Assembly: GCF_947258925.1 (NCBI RefSeq)
Contig: NZ_CAMYKG010000009.1
Span: 1-63,335 of the forward strand
DNA: 63,335 nt
Direction: 5' to 3'
DNA from: an uncultured Eudoraea sp.
Lineage (GTDB): Bacteria; Bacteroidota; Bacteroidia; Flavobacteriales; Flavobacteriaceae
The notes below the pieces were generated by a model that saw only the letters and a list, made by a program, of their open reading frames with translations, was not told the DNA's origin and ran no database searches. This document shows positions 1-8,638 of this stretch, piece by piece. Position 1 is the first letter of the stretch, and the number at the start of each line of letters is the position of its first letter. Made by a program: the position numbers and the translations under genes.

Positions 1-10
1 GGATGATATT

Positions 11-43
11 AAAAAACCCTGACAGTAATGTCAGGGTTTTTTT
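11..43. terminator. Bidirectional rho-independent terminator hairpin
   Basis: A-tract, CCCTGACA stem, four-base loop, TGTCAGGG stem and T-tract form a near-perfect hairpin with U-runs in both directions. It probably ends a transcript entering from the left of the window. Confidence 0.75.
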
Positions 44-383
44 AGTTAAGCAGGTCTGTAAAATTTGGTTGGTAATTATTGTTTTGGTTAAGAATCGATC
101 TGGGGAATCGAATACTTAAGATTAAGTTCAGGGTCAGATTTGGGGTTGAACACTATCACTTAATTACAATGTAAAGATATGCAGAGCAAGCTTTTGAACA
201 CAAAATATGTTGTGTAACTATCCCCTTATGTTGTGAAAAATATGAGTGGTTTATTTCTAACGATGAAATACACTTTAGATTTGACACTTCATCTTAAACC
301 CTGCTATTTTCATAGTTCTGAAGATCAGGAAGATTTTGTTTTTCATTTCTATTTTGACAGCGCAAACAGTTTGATACCATAAA

Positions 384-412
384 AAAACCCCGGCGTTTCC
401 GTCAGGGCTTTA
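384..412. terminator. Second, degenerate terminator-like hairpin
   Basis: An A-tract followed by CCCCGGCG, a short loop and CGTCAGGGCTTT. The stem has mismatches, unlike the copy at 11-43. It sits at the start of the second repeat unit and downstream of hflX, so it could serve as the hflX terminator. Confidence 0.45.
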
Positions 413-486
413 TTAGAAAAGTAGGTTTGTAAAATTGGGTTTGTAATCTAATATTTTGGTTAAGTGCCGATTTGGGTTCGAATCAT

Positions 487-502
487 CCCAATTAAAATTG
501 GG
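487..502. repeat. Short inverted repeat in repeat unit 2
   Basis: CCCAATT and AATTGGG are perfect 7-base arms separated by AA. It is present only in the second copy of the duplicated unit. Function unknown. Confidence 0.5.
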
Positions 503-742
503 AGGAATAACACTTAAATTAAGTTATGCTTTGATTTGGGGTTAAACACTTTCACTTAATTACAATGTAAATGTATGTCTGTTCTTTTATATTCTGAAAT
601 TATTGTTGTGAATTGCATTAAGAATGTTGTGAAAAATATGAAGTGTAAAAATTGTCGGACAAATGACACATTTACTATTCCAATATGAAAGTAGTATTGA
701 AAATGGGATTCATAAAATTATTCAAAAAATAGTGGATTTGAT

Positions 743-1954
743 TTAATATTCATCAAGGTGTTCCGGATAGAGGAAATTATTATATGGAAATCGGGAAATA
801 TGGATTTCCCTAACCTTATCGTATACTTTTTTTCTGAACTCATCAAGATTCTCCTTTTTAAGTGCAGATATAAAGATGGCATTCTCACCTAATTGCTGCA
901 TCCAGGTATGTTTCCATTCATCAATCGTAAAGTGCCTTGAAGTTCTCTCCGTAACCAGGTCATCCACATCTATTGTTTCCTGTTCGTACAAGTCAATTTT
1001 GTTAAAGACCATTATTGTTTTCTTATCTGAACAGCCAATTTCATTTAATACCTGTTTTACAGAACTTATATGGTCTTCAAAATTCGGATGTGAAATATCA
1101 ACAATGTGTAGCAACAAATCTGCCTCTCTTACTTCATCTAAAGTGCCTTTAAAACTTTCAACCAGTTGTGTTGGAAGTTTACGAATAAATCCAACGGTAT
1201 CACTAAGGAGAAAGGGTAGATTGCCCAGCACCACCTTTCTCACTGTGGTGTCGAGGGTAGCAAATAATTTATCTTCCGCAAAGACCTTGCTTTTACTAAT
1301 CACATTCATAAGGGTAGATTTACCTACGTTGGTATACCCTACGAGGGCAACACGTACCAGAGAACCACGATTACCTCGCTGGGTGCTCATCTGACGGTCA
1401 ATTTTGGTAAGTTTCTTTTTTAAAAGTGCTATTCTATCCCTGACTATTCGACGATCGGTTTCAATTTCAGTTTCCCCCGGTCCTCTCATACCAATACCCC
1501 CTCTTTGTCTTTCAAGGTGTGTCCATAATCCGGTAAGCCGTGGCAATAAATATTCATACTGGGCAAGTTCTACCTGTGTACGTGCATAACTTGTTTTGGC
1601 TCTCTGAGCAAAAATGTCAAGGATTAAGCCTGTTCTATCGAGTATTTTACAGCGCAATATTTTCTCAATATTTCGCTGTTGTACCGCAGAAAGTTCATCA
1701 TCAAATATGACTGACCCTATTTCGTTTTCTTTTACATAGTCTGCTATTTCCAGGATTTTACCACTTCCTATATAGGTTTTTGGATTAGGGACTTCAATGC
1801 GTTGCACAAAACGTTGCATTACTTCTCCTCCTGCCGTATACGTAAGAAACTCCAGTTCATCAAGATATTCCTTTACCTTCTCCTCATTCTGGTGTTTGTT
1901 CATTACACCCACCAGAATGGTTTTTTCATATTCTATATTCTGCTTCTCTAACAT
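743..1954 (-). CDS. hflX: GTPase HflX
   Basis: HflX is a ribosome-associated GTPase that splits or rescues stalled 70S ribosomes. The 403-residue product has the family layout: an N-terminal HflX domain (about 1-150), the glycine-rich signature GGIGMRGPGETEIE (about 152-165), then a G domain. G-domain motifs visible are G1 GYTNVGKS (206-213), G2 TLDTT (233-237), G3 DTVGF (252-256) and G4 NKID (318-321). Length is normal for the family. A TAGATTTG -7 element lies just upstream of the ATG. The gene is divergent from the EEP-family gene at 2031, and downstream is the duplicated non-coding region with terminator-like hairpins. Confidence 0.95.
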   Translation of the reverse strand: MLEKQNIEYEKTILVGVMNKHQNEEKVKEYLDELEFLTYTAGGEVMQRFVQRIEVPNPKTYIGSGKILEIADYVKENEIGSVIFDDELSAVQQRNIEKILRCKILDRTGLILDIFAQRAKTSYARTQVELAQYEYLLPRLTGLWTHLERQRGGIGMRGPGETEIETDRRIVRDRIALLKKKLTKIDRQMSTQRGNRGSLVRVALVGYTNVGKSTLMNVISKSKVFAEDKLFATLDTTVRKVVLGNLPFLLSDTVGFIRKLPTQLVESFKGTLDEVREADLLLHIVDISHPNFEDHISSVKQVLNEIGCSDKKTIMVFNKIDLYEQETIDVDDLVTERTSRHFTIDEWKHTWMQQLGENAIFISALKKENLDEFRKKVYDKVREIHISRFPYNNFLYPEHLDEY

Positions 1955-1970
1955 CTTACAAATTATAGTG

Positions 1971-1978
1971 CAAATCTA
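1971..1978 (-). promoter_or_regulatory. Bacteroidota -7 promoter element of hflX
   Basis: On the minus strand this reads TAGATTTG, matching TAnnTTTG. It leaves a leader of only about 10 bases before the hflX ATG. No convincing -33 element at ideal spacing is seen. Confidence 0.5.
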
Positions 1979-2003
1979 AGTAATTGGAATCAAGTGATTT
2001 TCG

Positions 2004-2011
2004 TAATTTTG
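2004..2011 (+). promoter_or_regulatory. Bacteroidota -7 promoter element of the EEP gene
   Basis: TAATTTTG matches TAnnTTTG and is followed about 20 bases later by the ATG at 2031. A TTG at 1985-1987 lies about 16 bases upstream of it and could be the -33 element. Confidence 0.5.
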
Positions 2012-2030
2012 AAAACCCAAAGAAAAACTT

Positions 2031-3002
2031 ATGCTATTTTCATTTCTGAAAAGGAATAAACTCAAAAACATTCATACAATTGCGTTCTACAATCTTGAGA
2101 ACTTATTTGATATAGGCGATGACCCTAATACCTTAGATAAAGATTTTACCCCAAAGGGCAAGAAGAAATGGACGAAAAGAAGGTATAAGAAGAAATTACT
2201 CAAATTAGCAAACACCATATCAGGAATTGGCTTGAAAAATTCAAACCGGCCACCTGTACTTGTCGGAATTGCAGAAGTTGAAAATGAAAAAGTTATAAAG
2301 GACTTAATTTCTTCAGGAGCATTAAAAAATGAAGATTACGGCTATGTTCATTATAATTCTCCTGATGAGCGGGGAATAGATACCGCTTTGCTATATCTCA
2401 AATCAAACTTTAACATCTTATATTCAACGCCCATTCCCTTACTAATATACAATCCCGAAGGGGAAAGAGATACAACCAGGGATATCCTTTATGTCCATGG
2501 ATTATTAAACGGTGAGGAAATTCATGTTTTTGTAAATCACTGGCCTTCTAGAAGGGATGGGGAGTTGGATACCGAATATAAAAGAATCAAAGCTGCCGGG
2601 ATTATAAGCGATTATATGTCGCAAATTGAAAAGAATTATTCAAACCCGAATTACGTTGTAATGGGGGATTTTAACGATGGTCCTGACGCCCAGAGCATTC
2701 GTAACCTGGTTGAGTCTAAATCCTTGTACAATCCAATGGAAAAACTATGGACCCCGGAAAGGGGTAGTGCAAACTACAGAAGAAGCTGGTCACTTTTTGA
2801 TCAGATTTTGGTTTCACATAGCTTTTTCAATTATGCAGCAGGCACACATAGTTTTGCGTATGCCAATATTTTTGACGACCATCAACTAAAAGAATGGGGA
2901 GGTAAATATGCCGGAAATCCATTTAGAACATACGTAGGTCAAAAGTATAAAGGGGGCTATAGTGACCATTTCCCTGTATACATTCAATTGAAGTTCAATT
3001 AA
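2031..3002 (+). CDS. Endonuclease/exonuclease/phosphatase family protein
   Basis: A 323-residue member of the EEP (DNase I-like) metal-dependent phosphoesterase fold. Family motifs seen are IAFYNLENLFD near the N-terminus (active-site Asn), EVEN (metal-binding Glu), VNHWPSRRDGE (the HWPS form typical of Bacteroidota members), VMGDFNDGPD (catalytic Asp/Asn) and the terminal SDHFPV (catalytic Asp-His). The start is basic (FLKRNKLKN) without a clear signal peptide, so the location is uncertain. The substrate (nucleic acid, phosphoinositide or other phosphodiester) cannot be told from sequence. It is divergent from hflX and convergent with the exonuclease gene at 3032. Confidence 0.85.
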   Translation: MLFSFLKRNKLKNIHTIAFYNLENLFDIGDDPNTLDKDFTPKGKKKWTKRRYKKKLLKLANTISGIGLKNSNRPPVLVGIAEVENEKVIKDLISSGALKNEDYGYVHYNSPDERGIDTALLYLKSNFNILYSTPIPLLIYNPEGERDTTRDILYVHGLLNGEEIHVFVNHWPSRRDGELDTEYKRIKAAGIISDYMSQIEKNYSNPNYVVMGDFNDGPDAQSIRNLVESKSLYNPMEKLWTPERGSANYRRSWSLFDQILVSHSFFNYAAGTHSFAYANIFDDHQLKEWGGKYAGNPFRTYVGQKYKGGYSDHFPVYIQLKFN

Positions 3003-3031
3003 TGTATTTCCGGGATACTATATTCTGTGTT

Positions 3032-3745
3032 TTAGATATGTATTATTTGATCTTCACCTAATAATGGCTCATTGCGCAGCTTAAGAAAGACTTGTGCTAA
3101 AGTGATAACATCTAGTTCACAATAAGCCACTATGCGATCCAAATCTCCTTCTTCATAATAAACTTCCCGGACCATACTACCATCAATATCTTGTTTAGGG
3201 GAGGGAATACCCAGAACATTGGCCATTAACTTTAAGGAGGTATAATGCTTGAAATCCCCAAATTTCCAGAGCTCCATAGTATCCAAATGTGGCACTTCCC
3301 AGGGTTTTTTACCGAAAAGGTCCAGCTTATATGGCAGTGAAATACCATTAATGATTAGTCTGCGGGCAATATAGGGAAAGTCAAATTCCTTTCCATTATG
3401 GGCGCAAAGGAGATTTTTAGGGCGACTGAAATGTTCATTTACCAATCTTTTAAAGTCTTTTAGTATCTTCTCTTCCTTTCCGTGGAAAGTAGTAACCCTA
3501 AAATTTCGTATTCCTTCTTTACTTATGAAATACCCAACGGAGATGCATATTATTTTTCCAAATTCTGCCCAAATCCCTGCCCTATCGTAAAATTCTTCAG
3601 CAGTATACTCATCTTTTCGCTGATATTGCGACTTATGTTCCCAAAGTTCTTTTTTGTAATCATCTAATTGGGCATATTCGGGTACTTCGGGAACAGTTTC
3701 GATGTCTAAAAAAAGAATATGTTCAAGATTTAGATTCTTTATCAT
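3032..3745 (-). CDS. 3'-5' exonuclease, DEDDy/PolB-like (RNase H fold)
   Basis: This 237-residue protein is a stand-alone proofreading-type exonuclease domain. The first motif is FLDIETVPE (D14 and E16), the second lies in AHNGKEFDFPYIARR (Asp), and the third is YCELDVITLAQVFL, where the Tyr/Asp spacing suits the DEDDy class. Such small 'predicted PolB exonuclease-like' proteins are common in Bacteroidota and probably trim single-stranded DNA or RNA ends; the in vivo role is not established. It is monocistronic in the window, with about 250 bases of non-coding DNA upstream. Confidence 0.85.
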   Translation of the reverse strand: MIKNLNLEHILFLDIETVPEVPEYAQLDDYKKELWEHKSQYQRKDEYTAEEFYDRAGIWAEFGKIICISVGYFISKEGIRNFRVTTFHGKEEKILKDFKRLVNEHFSRPKNLLCAHNGKEFDFPYIARRLIINGISLPYKLDLFGKKPWEVPHLDTMELWKFGDFKHYTSLKLMANVLGIPSPKQDIDGSMVREVYYEEGDLDRIVAYCELDVITLAQVFLKLRNEPLLGEDQIIHI

Positions 3746-4000
3746 CCCAAATAACTATAAATAAACTTCATGTTGAATTAAATTCACCCTTTTAGTAAGT
3801 TGATGATCTTTGGGTCAATTCACTTAAAGATAAGAACAATATTCAGAATTCTTATCCTCTCCTTGATAAGTAGTTTATTCCAAGATAAGAGTAGTTCTTG
3901 CAAAAAGGATGCAGTTTATCGAATTGTAATCCCGGGATTCAATAAAACGAACAAAAAATCGTTTTAAATTACCTTAATAGATCTACTGATTTTTGTTGAT

Positions 4001-4198
4001 ATGAAACCAAAATTCTATATAAATGTCGTCAAAAAGCTACTTTCTCTGGCTTTTTTATTTTCTCTTTCTTTTGTAGTCTCCTGTACAAATGATGATTCAG
4101 ATAATGAAGATGATTTAGAAATTGTCACCCCGGGAGAAGGTGCTGTTTTGGATACTTCCAAAGATGTTAAGACAGATAACACAGTTGGTACTAACTAG
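4001..4198 (+). CDS. Small putative lipoprotein
   Basis: This is a 65-residue product that I do not recognise. It has a basic N-terminus, a hydrophobic stretch (about 13-26) and a lipobox ending VVSC, followed by an acidic Asp/Glu/Asn-rich tail of about 37 residues. It is therefore predicted to be a lipoprotein, perhaps outer-membrane anchored; an acidic stretch after Cys resembles the Bacteroidota lipoprotein export signal. It precedes another lipoprotein gene by about 140 bases. No function can be assigned. Confidence 0.6.
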   Translation: MKPKFYINVVKKLLSLAFLFSLSFVVSCTNDDSDNEDDLEIVTPGEGAVLDTSKDVKTDNTVGTN

Positions 4199-4338
4199 TA
4201 CTGACAATTCTTTCAATCCTGATCATAAATCCCAGTTTGTTATTAATTAGATCGTAAACCTTTGTGCGCTAAAGCTCAAAGTAAATTGCTATTACGGCTA
4301 CATACAAGATATTGTGTATCTTTAAAAAAAAAAGTTGC

Positions 4339-5475
4339 ATGAAATCTTATAGGTTCCCATGGGTTCTCTACCTCTGTATTATTGTCACACTATTTCCAGC
4401 TTGTAGCAATGACGATAATCAACCCGGTTTTGATTCTGAAGTTCAATTCCCTAATTATACGGTAATAGGGGAGAATTTTCAAAGTGTTTTTCAGTTCAAC
4501 TACGATGGACTTGTGGATAAAGGAGATTTATTCAACTTAACGACGGAAAGCAATATCAACAGAGAGTACCTTACGTTGAGGCAGGTATCCGACCTTATTA
4601 CGTTTTTTAGTTTTGCAACTGGCAGTTTTTCTGCCGTGCAAAGAAATTACATAACTGGTGAAAGCACCTTTATAAATGAGTTTTATAGGGTATCAGATGA
4701 TAGATCAGTTATTTGGGGGACCAATTCAGAAGATAAAATATTTATGGGATTTTATGTCCCCGAGGGGTCCACGAATTACAGTATACGGACATTTAACCTG
4801 GCTACTGATCAAGAAATAGATTTGTTCCTGGAATTTAATGTGACTGATGTATTTGAACCCCTCTATTATGGGGGTCGTCTGTTTATCACGTTTTTGGATG
4901 AACGATCCGATTACAAACTTGTGGTAATAGATGTTGACAGTAATACCCTGGTACAAACTTTTGAATTTGGAAAAACAGTCCCGAGTATTTTGATAGATAA
5001 AGAGGGGAATTTGATCATTGCTTCAGGGAATTCTGAAGGAGATTATGAACTTAATACCTATGATATACAAACATTGGAAGTAATAAAGCGGGATTCCTTC
5101 TCAGTAAACAGGTATTTTTCTCCTGGACCAATACAGTCTTTGGCCCAAATTGTAGATGACAAACTTTATTATCTAAATCTATATGCACAACCTTCATCTG
5201 TTCCTTTCGGTCCGGCCATATACGATTTTATTTCAGAAGAGAACAGAATCATTGATATGATCTCTATTGTACTTCAAGTTCAGGAGGAACTTGGACAGGA
5301 AATTGAACTTACCGCTTTTGATTTTGACGAAGAAAGCAACACATTTCTTATGGGTTACGCCATATTTGTGGATATAGAAACCCTTGAGGGCGGGGTTCTG
5401 GTTATTTCCGAAAAAGGTGAATTATTGAAGAATACCAGCCTTGAATTTGCACCAACAAACTTTATTAGGAACTAA
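4339..5475 (+). CDS. Putative lipoprotein of unknown function
   Basis: A lipoprotein signal peptide (MKSYRF, then hydrophobic residues, lipobox FPAC with the lipidated Cys followed by SNDD) leads a protein of about 378 residues. The remainder is rich in repeated beta-strand-like blocks (for example YKLVVIDVDSNTLVQTF and YELNTYDIQTLEV) suggestive of a beta-propeller, an inference from pattern only. The ATG at 4339 is chosen because the open frame upstream begins with TTG and overlaps a TATCTTTA -7 element at 4317-4324. The SNDD after the Cys fits the surface-export signal of Bacteroidota lipoproteins. No enzymatic motif is seen. Confidence 0.75.
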   Translation: MKSYRFPWVLYLCIIVTLFPACSNDDNQPGFDSEVQFPNYTVIGENFQSVFQFNYDGLVDKGDLFNLTTESNINREYLTLRQVSDLITFFSFATGSFSAVQRNYITGESTFINEFYRVSDDRSVIWGTNSEDKIFMGFYVPEGSTNYSIRTFNLATDQEIDLFLEFNVTDVFEPLYYGGRLFITFLDERSDYKLVVIDVDSNTLVQTFEFGKTVPSILIDKEGNLIIASGNSEGDYELNTYDIQTLEVIKRDSFSVNRYFSPGPIQSLAQIVDDKLYYLNLYAQPSSVPFGPAIYDFISEENRIIDMISIVLQVQEELGQEIELTAFDFDEESNTFLMGYAIFVDIETLEGGVLVISEKGELLKNTSLEFAPTNFIRN

Positions 5476-5633
5476 AAACCAGTTAACCAACCATATAGTT
5501 TGTTTGCCTATGGCCAAATTTGGGCCTTTGCAATATTATTGAAGGTAATAGGTAGATAATGTACGACAAATAGCCCGTTTGCGCCGGAATTAATGTTTAA
5601 TAGAAGATGGTACAAACCAATCAGTCTGGGGAA

Positions 5634-6107
5634 TTAGAAAAGCGATTGTTGCTTTGTGGGACTCTCATGGTTTAACAGCCATTTTTTGCGGTGCAGTCCA
5701 CCTGCATAACCAGTTAATGAACCATCGGAACCGATTACCCTATGGCACGGGACAATGATCCATAATGGGTTTTTACCATTGGCAGAAGCTACTGCACGAA
5801 TCGCCTTTACATCGCCTAGTTTCTTTGAAAGCTCCAGATAAGACATCGTTTTACCGTAAGGTATCTCCAATAATGCGTTCCAAACCTTTTTTTGAAATTC
5901 AGTCCCTTCAGGATTTAATAATAGGTCAAAATGTTTCCTGTTACCTTCAAAATATTCATTTAACTGGTATACGGCTTCTTCTAAGGCTTCGGGAATTATA
6001 TCGTTTTCTGCCTCATAATGCTCAAGCACTGTAACAGAGGAAAGACCATTTTCATCTCCTTCCAGTTTGGCATCACCCAGGGGTGTTTTCATGAAGGCAG
6101 TTGTCAT
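5634..6107 (-). CDS. ogt: Methylated-DNA--[protein]-cysteine S-methyltransferase
   Basis: Repairs O6-methylguanine by suicidal alkyl transfer to an active-site cysteine. The 157-residue protein has the helix-turn-helix region with the arginine finger (AIRAVASANGKNP) and the active-site motif IVPCHRVIG with Cys121, followed by GYAGGLHRK. It is a short, Ogt-type protein without an Ada transcription-factor domain. It lies 4 bases downstream of the CNNM/CBS gene and is probably the last gene of the long minus-strand run. Confidence 0.93.
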   Translation of the reverse strand: MTTAFMKTPLGDAKLEGDENGLSSVTVLEHYEAENDIIPEALEEAVYQLNEYFEGNRKHFDLLLNPEGTEFQKKVWNALLEIPYGKTMSYLELSKKLGDVKAIRAVASANGKNPLWIIVPCHRVIGSDGSLTGYAGGLHRKKWLLNHESPTKQQSLF

Positions 6108-6111
6108 TTTA

Positions 6112-7224
6112 TTATTCTATTATACCTGTTCTTTTTGCGCGGACTTCCCATTTTTTTCGTGCCAGGAGCTGTAAATCTTCTACATTATCGCTTTCATCCA
6201 TGATTTCAAGTCCCAATAAGGTTTCAATGACATCTTCCATAGTAACGAGTCCGCTTACAGAGCCATATTCGTCAACCACGAGGGCAATATGTTCCCTTTT
6301 TGCAATCAAAGTCTCAAACAGTTGTGGAATTGGGGTATTTCTCTTAGTAACAAGGAGGTCTCTTTTTATTGTTGCCAAAGGAATATCTACATTTTCATTT
6401 ATAATCTCTTCCAGAACGTTATCTTTTAGAACATAGCCATTAATAATGTCAACACTCCCTGTGTATACGGGAATCCTGGAAAATCTTAATTTTGGATTTT
6501 CTTCAAAAAACTCTTTAACGGACATAGATTCCTCGGCAATTTTCATCACAGCTCTGGGCGTCATTATATCCTTTGCACATACTTCATCAAATTTTAATAG
6601 ATTTTTGATCACTTTAGATTCAGATTCCTGAAAAACCCCTTCTTCATGAGCGATATCAGCCATTGTAGTAAAATCTTCTCTGCTGAGGACACTGCCATGC
6701 ACCTCTTTTTTGCCAATTAGCCGTGTAAATAACTGAAGTACCCAAAGCAAACCAGTCCATTTTAAGAGCAAAACCATTATTTTCAGAATTTTAGAACTAA
6801 TGTTGGCAAGTTTTTTCCAATAAGTTGCGCCAATAGTCTTAGGGATAATTTCTGAAAGGACCAGAATTAATATGGTCATTATTGTTGACACAACACCTAC
6901 CATGACTTCTTCGGTATAAGGAATACCGAAAATTGTGCGGGTCGCACTCCCATAAAATTCCTGATAAGCCACCTTAGCCTGTACCCCTACTAGGATTGCA
7001 CCTACAGTGTGGGCAATTGTATTTAAGGTAAGGATTGCAATCAGAGGCTGGTCTACATCCTTTTTTAACCCTTCCAGGGTATAGGCATATTGTTTCCCTT
7101 CTTTTTTCTTTACGTTTATAAAAGTTGGAGTAACACTTAAGAGAACGGCTTCCAAAATAGAACATAAAAAAGAAAAAAAGATTGAGATGAAAGCATAAAA
7201 GAGAAGTAATTCCATTTGGTTCAA
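6112..7224 (-). CDS. CNNM/CBS-pair membrane protein lacking the CorC_HlyC domain
   Basis: A 370-residue protein with an N-terminal CNNM (DUF21) transmembrane domain (about 1-180, several hydrophobic segments) and a cytoplasmic CBS pair (about 200-345). The CBS blocks end in recognisable forms such as ARIPVY-like FSRIPVYTGS and VVDEYGSVSGLVTMEDVIE. Relatives of the CorB/CorC/HlyC group are implicated in Mg2+ or other cation transport. The protein stops about 25 residues after the second CBS motif, so the usual C-terminal CorC_HlyC domain is absent. It sits between the serine hydrolase and ogt. Confidence 0.88.
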   Translation of the reverse strand: MNQMELLLFYAFISIFFSFLCSILEAVLLSVTPTFINVKKKEGKQYAYTLEGLKKDVDQPLIAILTLNTIAHTVGAILVGVQAKVAYQEFYGSATRTIFGIPYTEEVMVGVVSTIMTILILVLSEIIPKTIGATYWKKLANISSKILKIMVLLLKWTGLLWVLQLFTRLIGKKEVHGSVLSREDFTTMADIAHEEGVFQESESKVIKNLLKFDEVCAKDIMTPRAVMKIAEESMSVKEFFEENPKLRFSRIPVYTGSVDIINGYVLKDNVLEEIINENVDIPLATIKRDLLVTKRNTPIPQLFETLIAKREHIALVVDEYGSVSGLVTMEDVIETLLGLEIMDESDNVEDLQLLARKKWEVRAKRTGIIE

Positions 7225-7256
7225 TTAGAATACTAAAATACTAATAATATGATTTA

Positions 7257-8618
7257 CTATTTTGATAAATTCAGCGATCTACTGTCTTCGTAAAACAATT
7301 GATGCAGTTGTGTCCGGATATTCAAATTATATAAATTTCGATTTTGGCGGGTAGGATTAACACGATTTGATAAAAAAATATATACCAATTGGTTTATTGG
7401 ATCTGCCCATACAAAGGTTCCCGTAAAACCACTATGTCCAAAACTGTCTTTACTAGCGCTCACGGCCGGATATGATTCAGATATGGGCAATTCCTTATTG
7501 TTTAACAACGGCTTGTCAAATCCAAGTCCGCGCCTGTTGTTATTCTTTGGATACTGAACTTTTGTAAACTCTTTAAGAGTTGCTTCGGAAAGATATCTTC
7601 GACCATTCAGAGTACCATAATTCTGATACATTTGCATTATTTTATACATATCCCTGGCAGTTCCAAAAAGCCCGGCATTTCCCGAAATACCTCCCAAAAG
7701 TGCCGCATTTTCATCATGTACCCATCCCTTTACAAGATCTTTTCTGAATAGTGTATCTACCTCTGTCGGGATAATGGTATTGCGAAAAGCTTTGGTTTTA
7801 GGTTTATACCCCAGGGTGGCTGCGCCCATGGGGATATAGAAATTTTTTTGCAAGTAGTACTCATAACTATTTCCGGTTATTTGTGAAATAAGTTGGGGGA
7901 ATAGTAAAAATGCCAGTCCGGAATAGCGATAACTCTTTTTTTCATCCACTTCAGATCGGTCAATTGCCTTAAATATTTTCTTCTTAAATCTATTTTTCAC
8001 AAAAATGTTGTCATATGCCTGATTTTCAAATTTGGCTGAGGGCTTGTTATGGATATATTTTCGTTTTAACCGACCATTTTTATGCACTTTTTTTAGAAAA
8101 ATAATATAGGGCTCCATACCCGCCTGATGGGCTAACAATTCCCTAAGCGTTATATCTTTTTTGTCTTTTATTTGCTTCCAGGCTTTCCAATATGTGCTCA
8201 AAGGGAGGTCTAAATCGAGTTTACCTTCATCATATAATTTCATTAGTGCTGGTAAAGGACCGGTAATTTTTGTAACCGAAGCCAGGTCATATATTGCATT
8301 GAGAGTTACGGGATGCAGGCTGTCATAGGTATGAAAACCGTAGGCTTTATGAAAGATAACCTCACCTTTTCTGGCAACCAAAACCTGAGCTCCGGGAAAA
8401 GCTTGTTCAATTATTCCATTGGTTATAATAGAATCAACTTTATGGCTGGTATCCTTAGAAACGGAAACTATGGGGATCAGTTTTCCGGAGTTTTGGTTGA
8501 AATGATTTACGATTTTACCTTCTTCCGTAATAGGTTCCTGAGAAGTAAGGGTATTCAAAAAAATACCAAAAAGTATAAAAAAAACAAATCTATAATTATA
8601 TAAAGGAAAGCTACGCAT
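7257..8618 (-). CDS. Serine hydrolase, beta-lactamase/PBP4-like family
   Basis: An exported penicillin-binding-protein-like hydrolase of the S12/class C beta-lactamase family, 453 residues. The N-terminus carries a hydrophobic signal (about 9-24). The catalytic SxxK is SVTK (114-117), the second motif is the Tyr in RYSGLAF (Y232), and the third is the HSGFTGT block near residue 403. Members act on peptidoglycan peptides, esters or D-amino-acid peptides; the specificity is not readable. A lysine/arginine-rich insertion (about 178-230) lies between the first two motifs. It is 20 bases downstream of hemB and probably cotranscribed. Confidence 0.88.
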   Translation of the reverse strand: MRSFPLYNYRFVFFILFGIFLNTLTSQEPITEEGKIVNHFNQNSGKLIPIVSVSKDTSHKVDSIITNGIIEQAFPGAQVLVARKGEVIFHKAYGFHTYDSLHPVTLNAIYDLASVTKITGPLPALMKLYDEGKLDLDLPLSTYWKAWKQIKDKKDITLRELLAHQAGMEPYIIFLKKVHKNGRLKRKYIHNKPSAKFENQAYDNIFVKNRFKKKIFKAIDRSEVDEKKSYRYSGLAFLLFPQLISQITGNSYEYYLQKNFYIPMGAATLGYKPKTKAFRNTIIPTEVDTLFRKDLVKGWVHDENAALLGGISGNAGLFGTARDMYKIMQMYQNYGTLNGRRYLSEATLKEFTKVQYPKNNNRRGLGFDKPLLNNKELPISESYPAVSASKDSFGHSGFTGTFVWADPINQLVYIFLSNRVNPTRQNRNLYNLNIRTQLHQLFYEDSRSLNLSK

Positions 8619-8638
8619 AAAATGATATGGTAAATTGA

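Larger units (their letters stand above)
1..742. repeat. Non-coding region with imperfect tandem duplication
   Basis: No credible gene lies here. The region holds two imperfect copies of one unit, roughly 11-265 and 382-650. Each begins with a terminator-like hairpin. Each then carries similar strings in the same order: a GTAAAATTTGG-like stretch, a TTTTGGTTAAG stretch, a GATTTGGGGTTxAACACT stretch, CACTTAATTACAATGTAAA, and finally TTGTGAAAAATATGA. The second copy also contains a short extra palindrome at 487-502. The duplication is seen directly by eye; its function is unknown. The hairpins may terminate a gene left of the window and the minus-strand hflX transcript. Confidence 0.6.

Noticed and set aside
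470..500. A GGTTCGAATC string resembling a tRNA T-arm
   Set aside because: The flanking bases do not form a 5-base T-stem, there is no acceptor stem, D-arm or anticodon arm nearby, and the first repeat copy has a different sequence here.
876..1394. 172-codon frame opposite hflX
   Set aside because: It is the reverse-strand shadow of hflX, with no motif, and would conflict with clear G-domain motifs on the minus strand.
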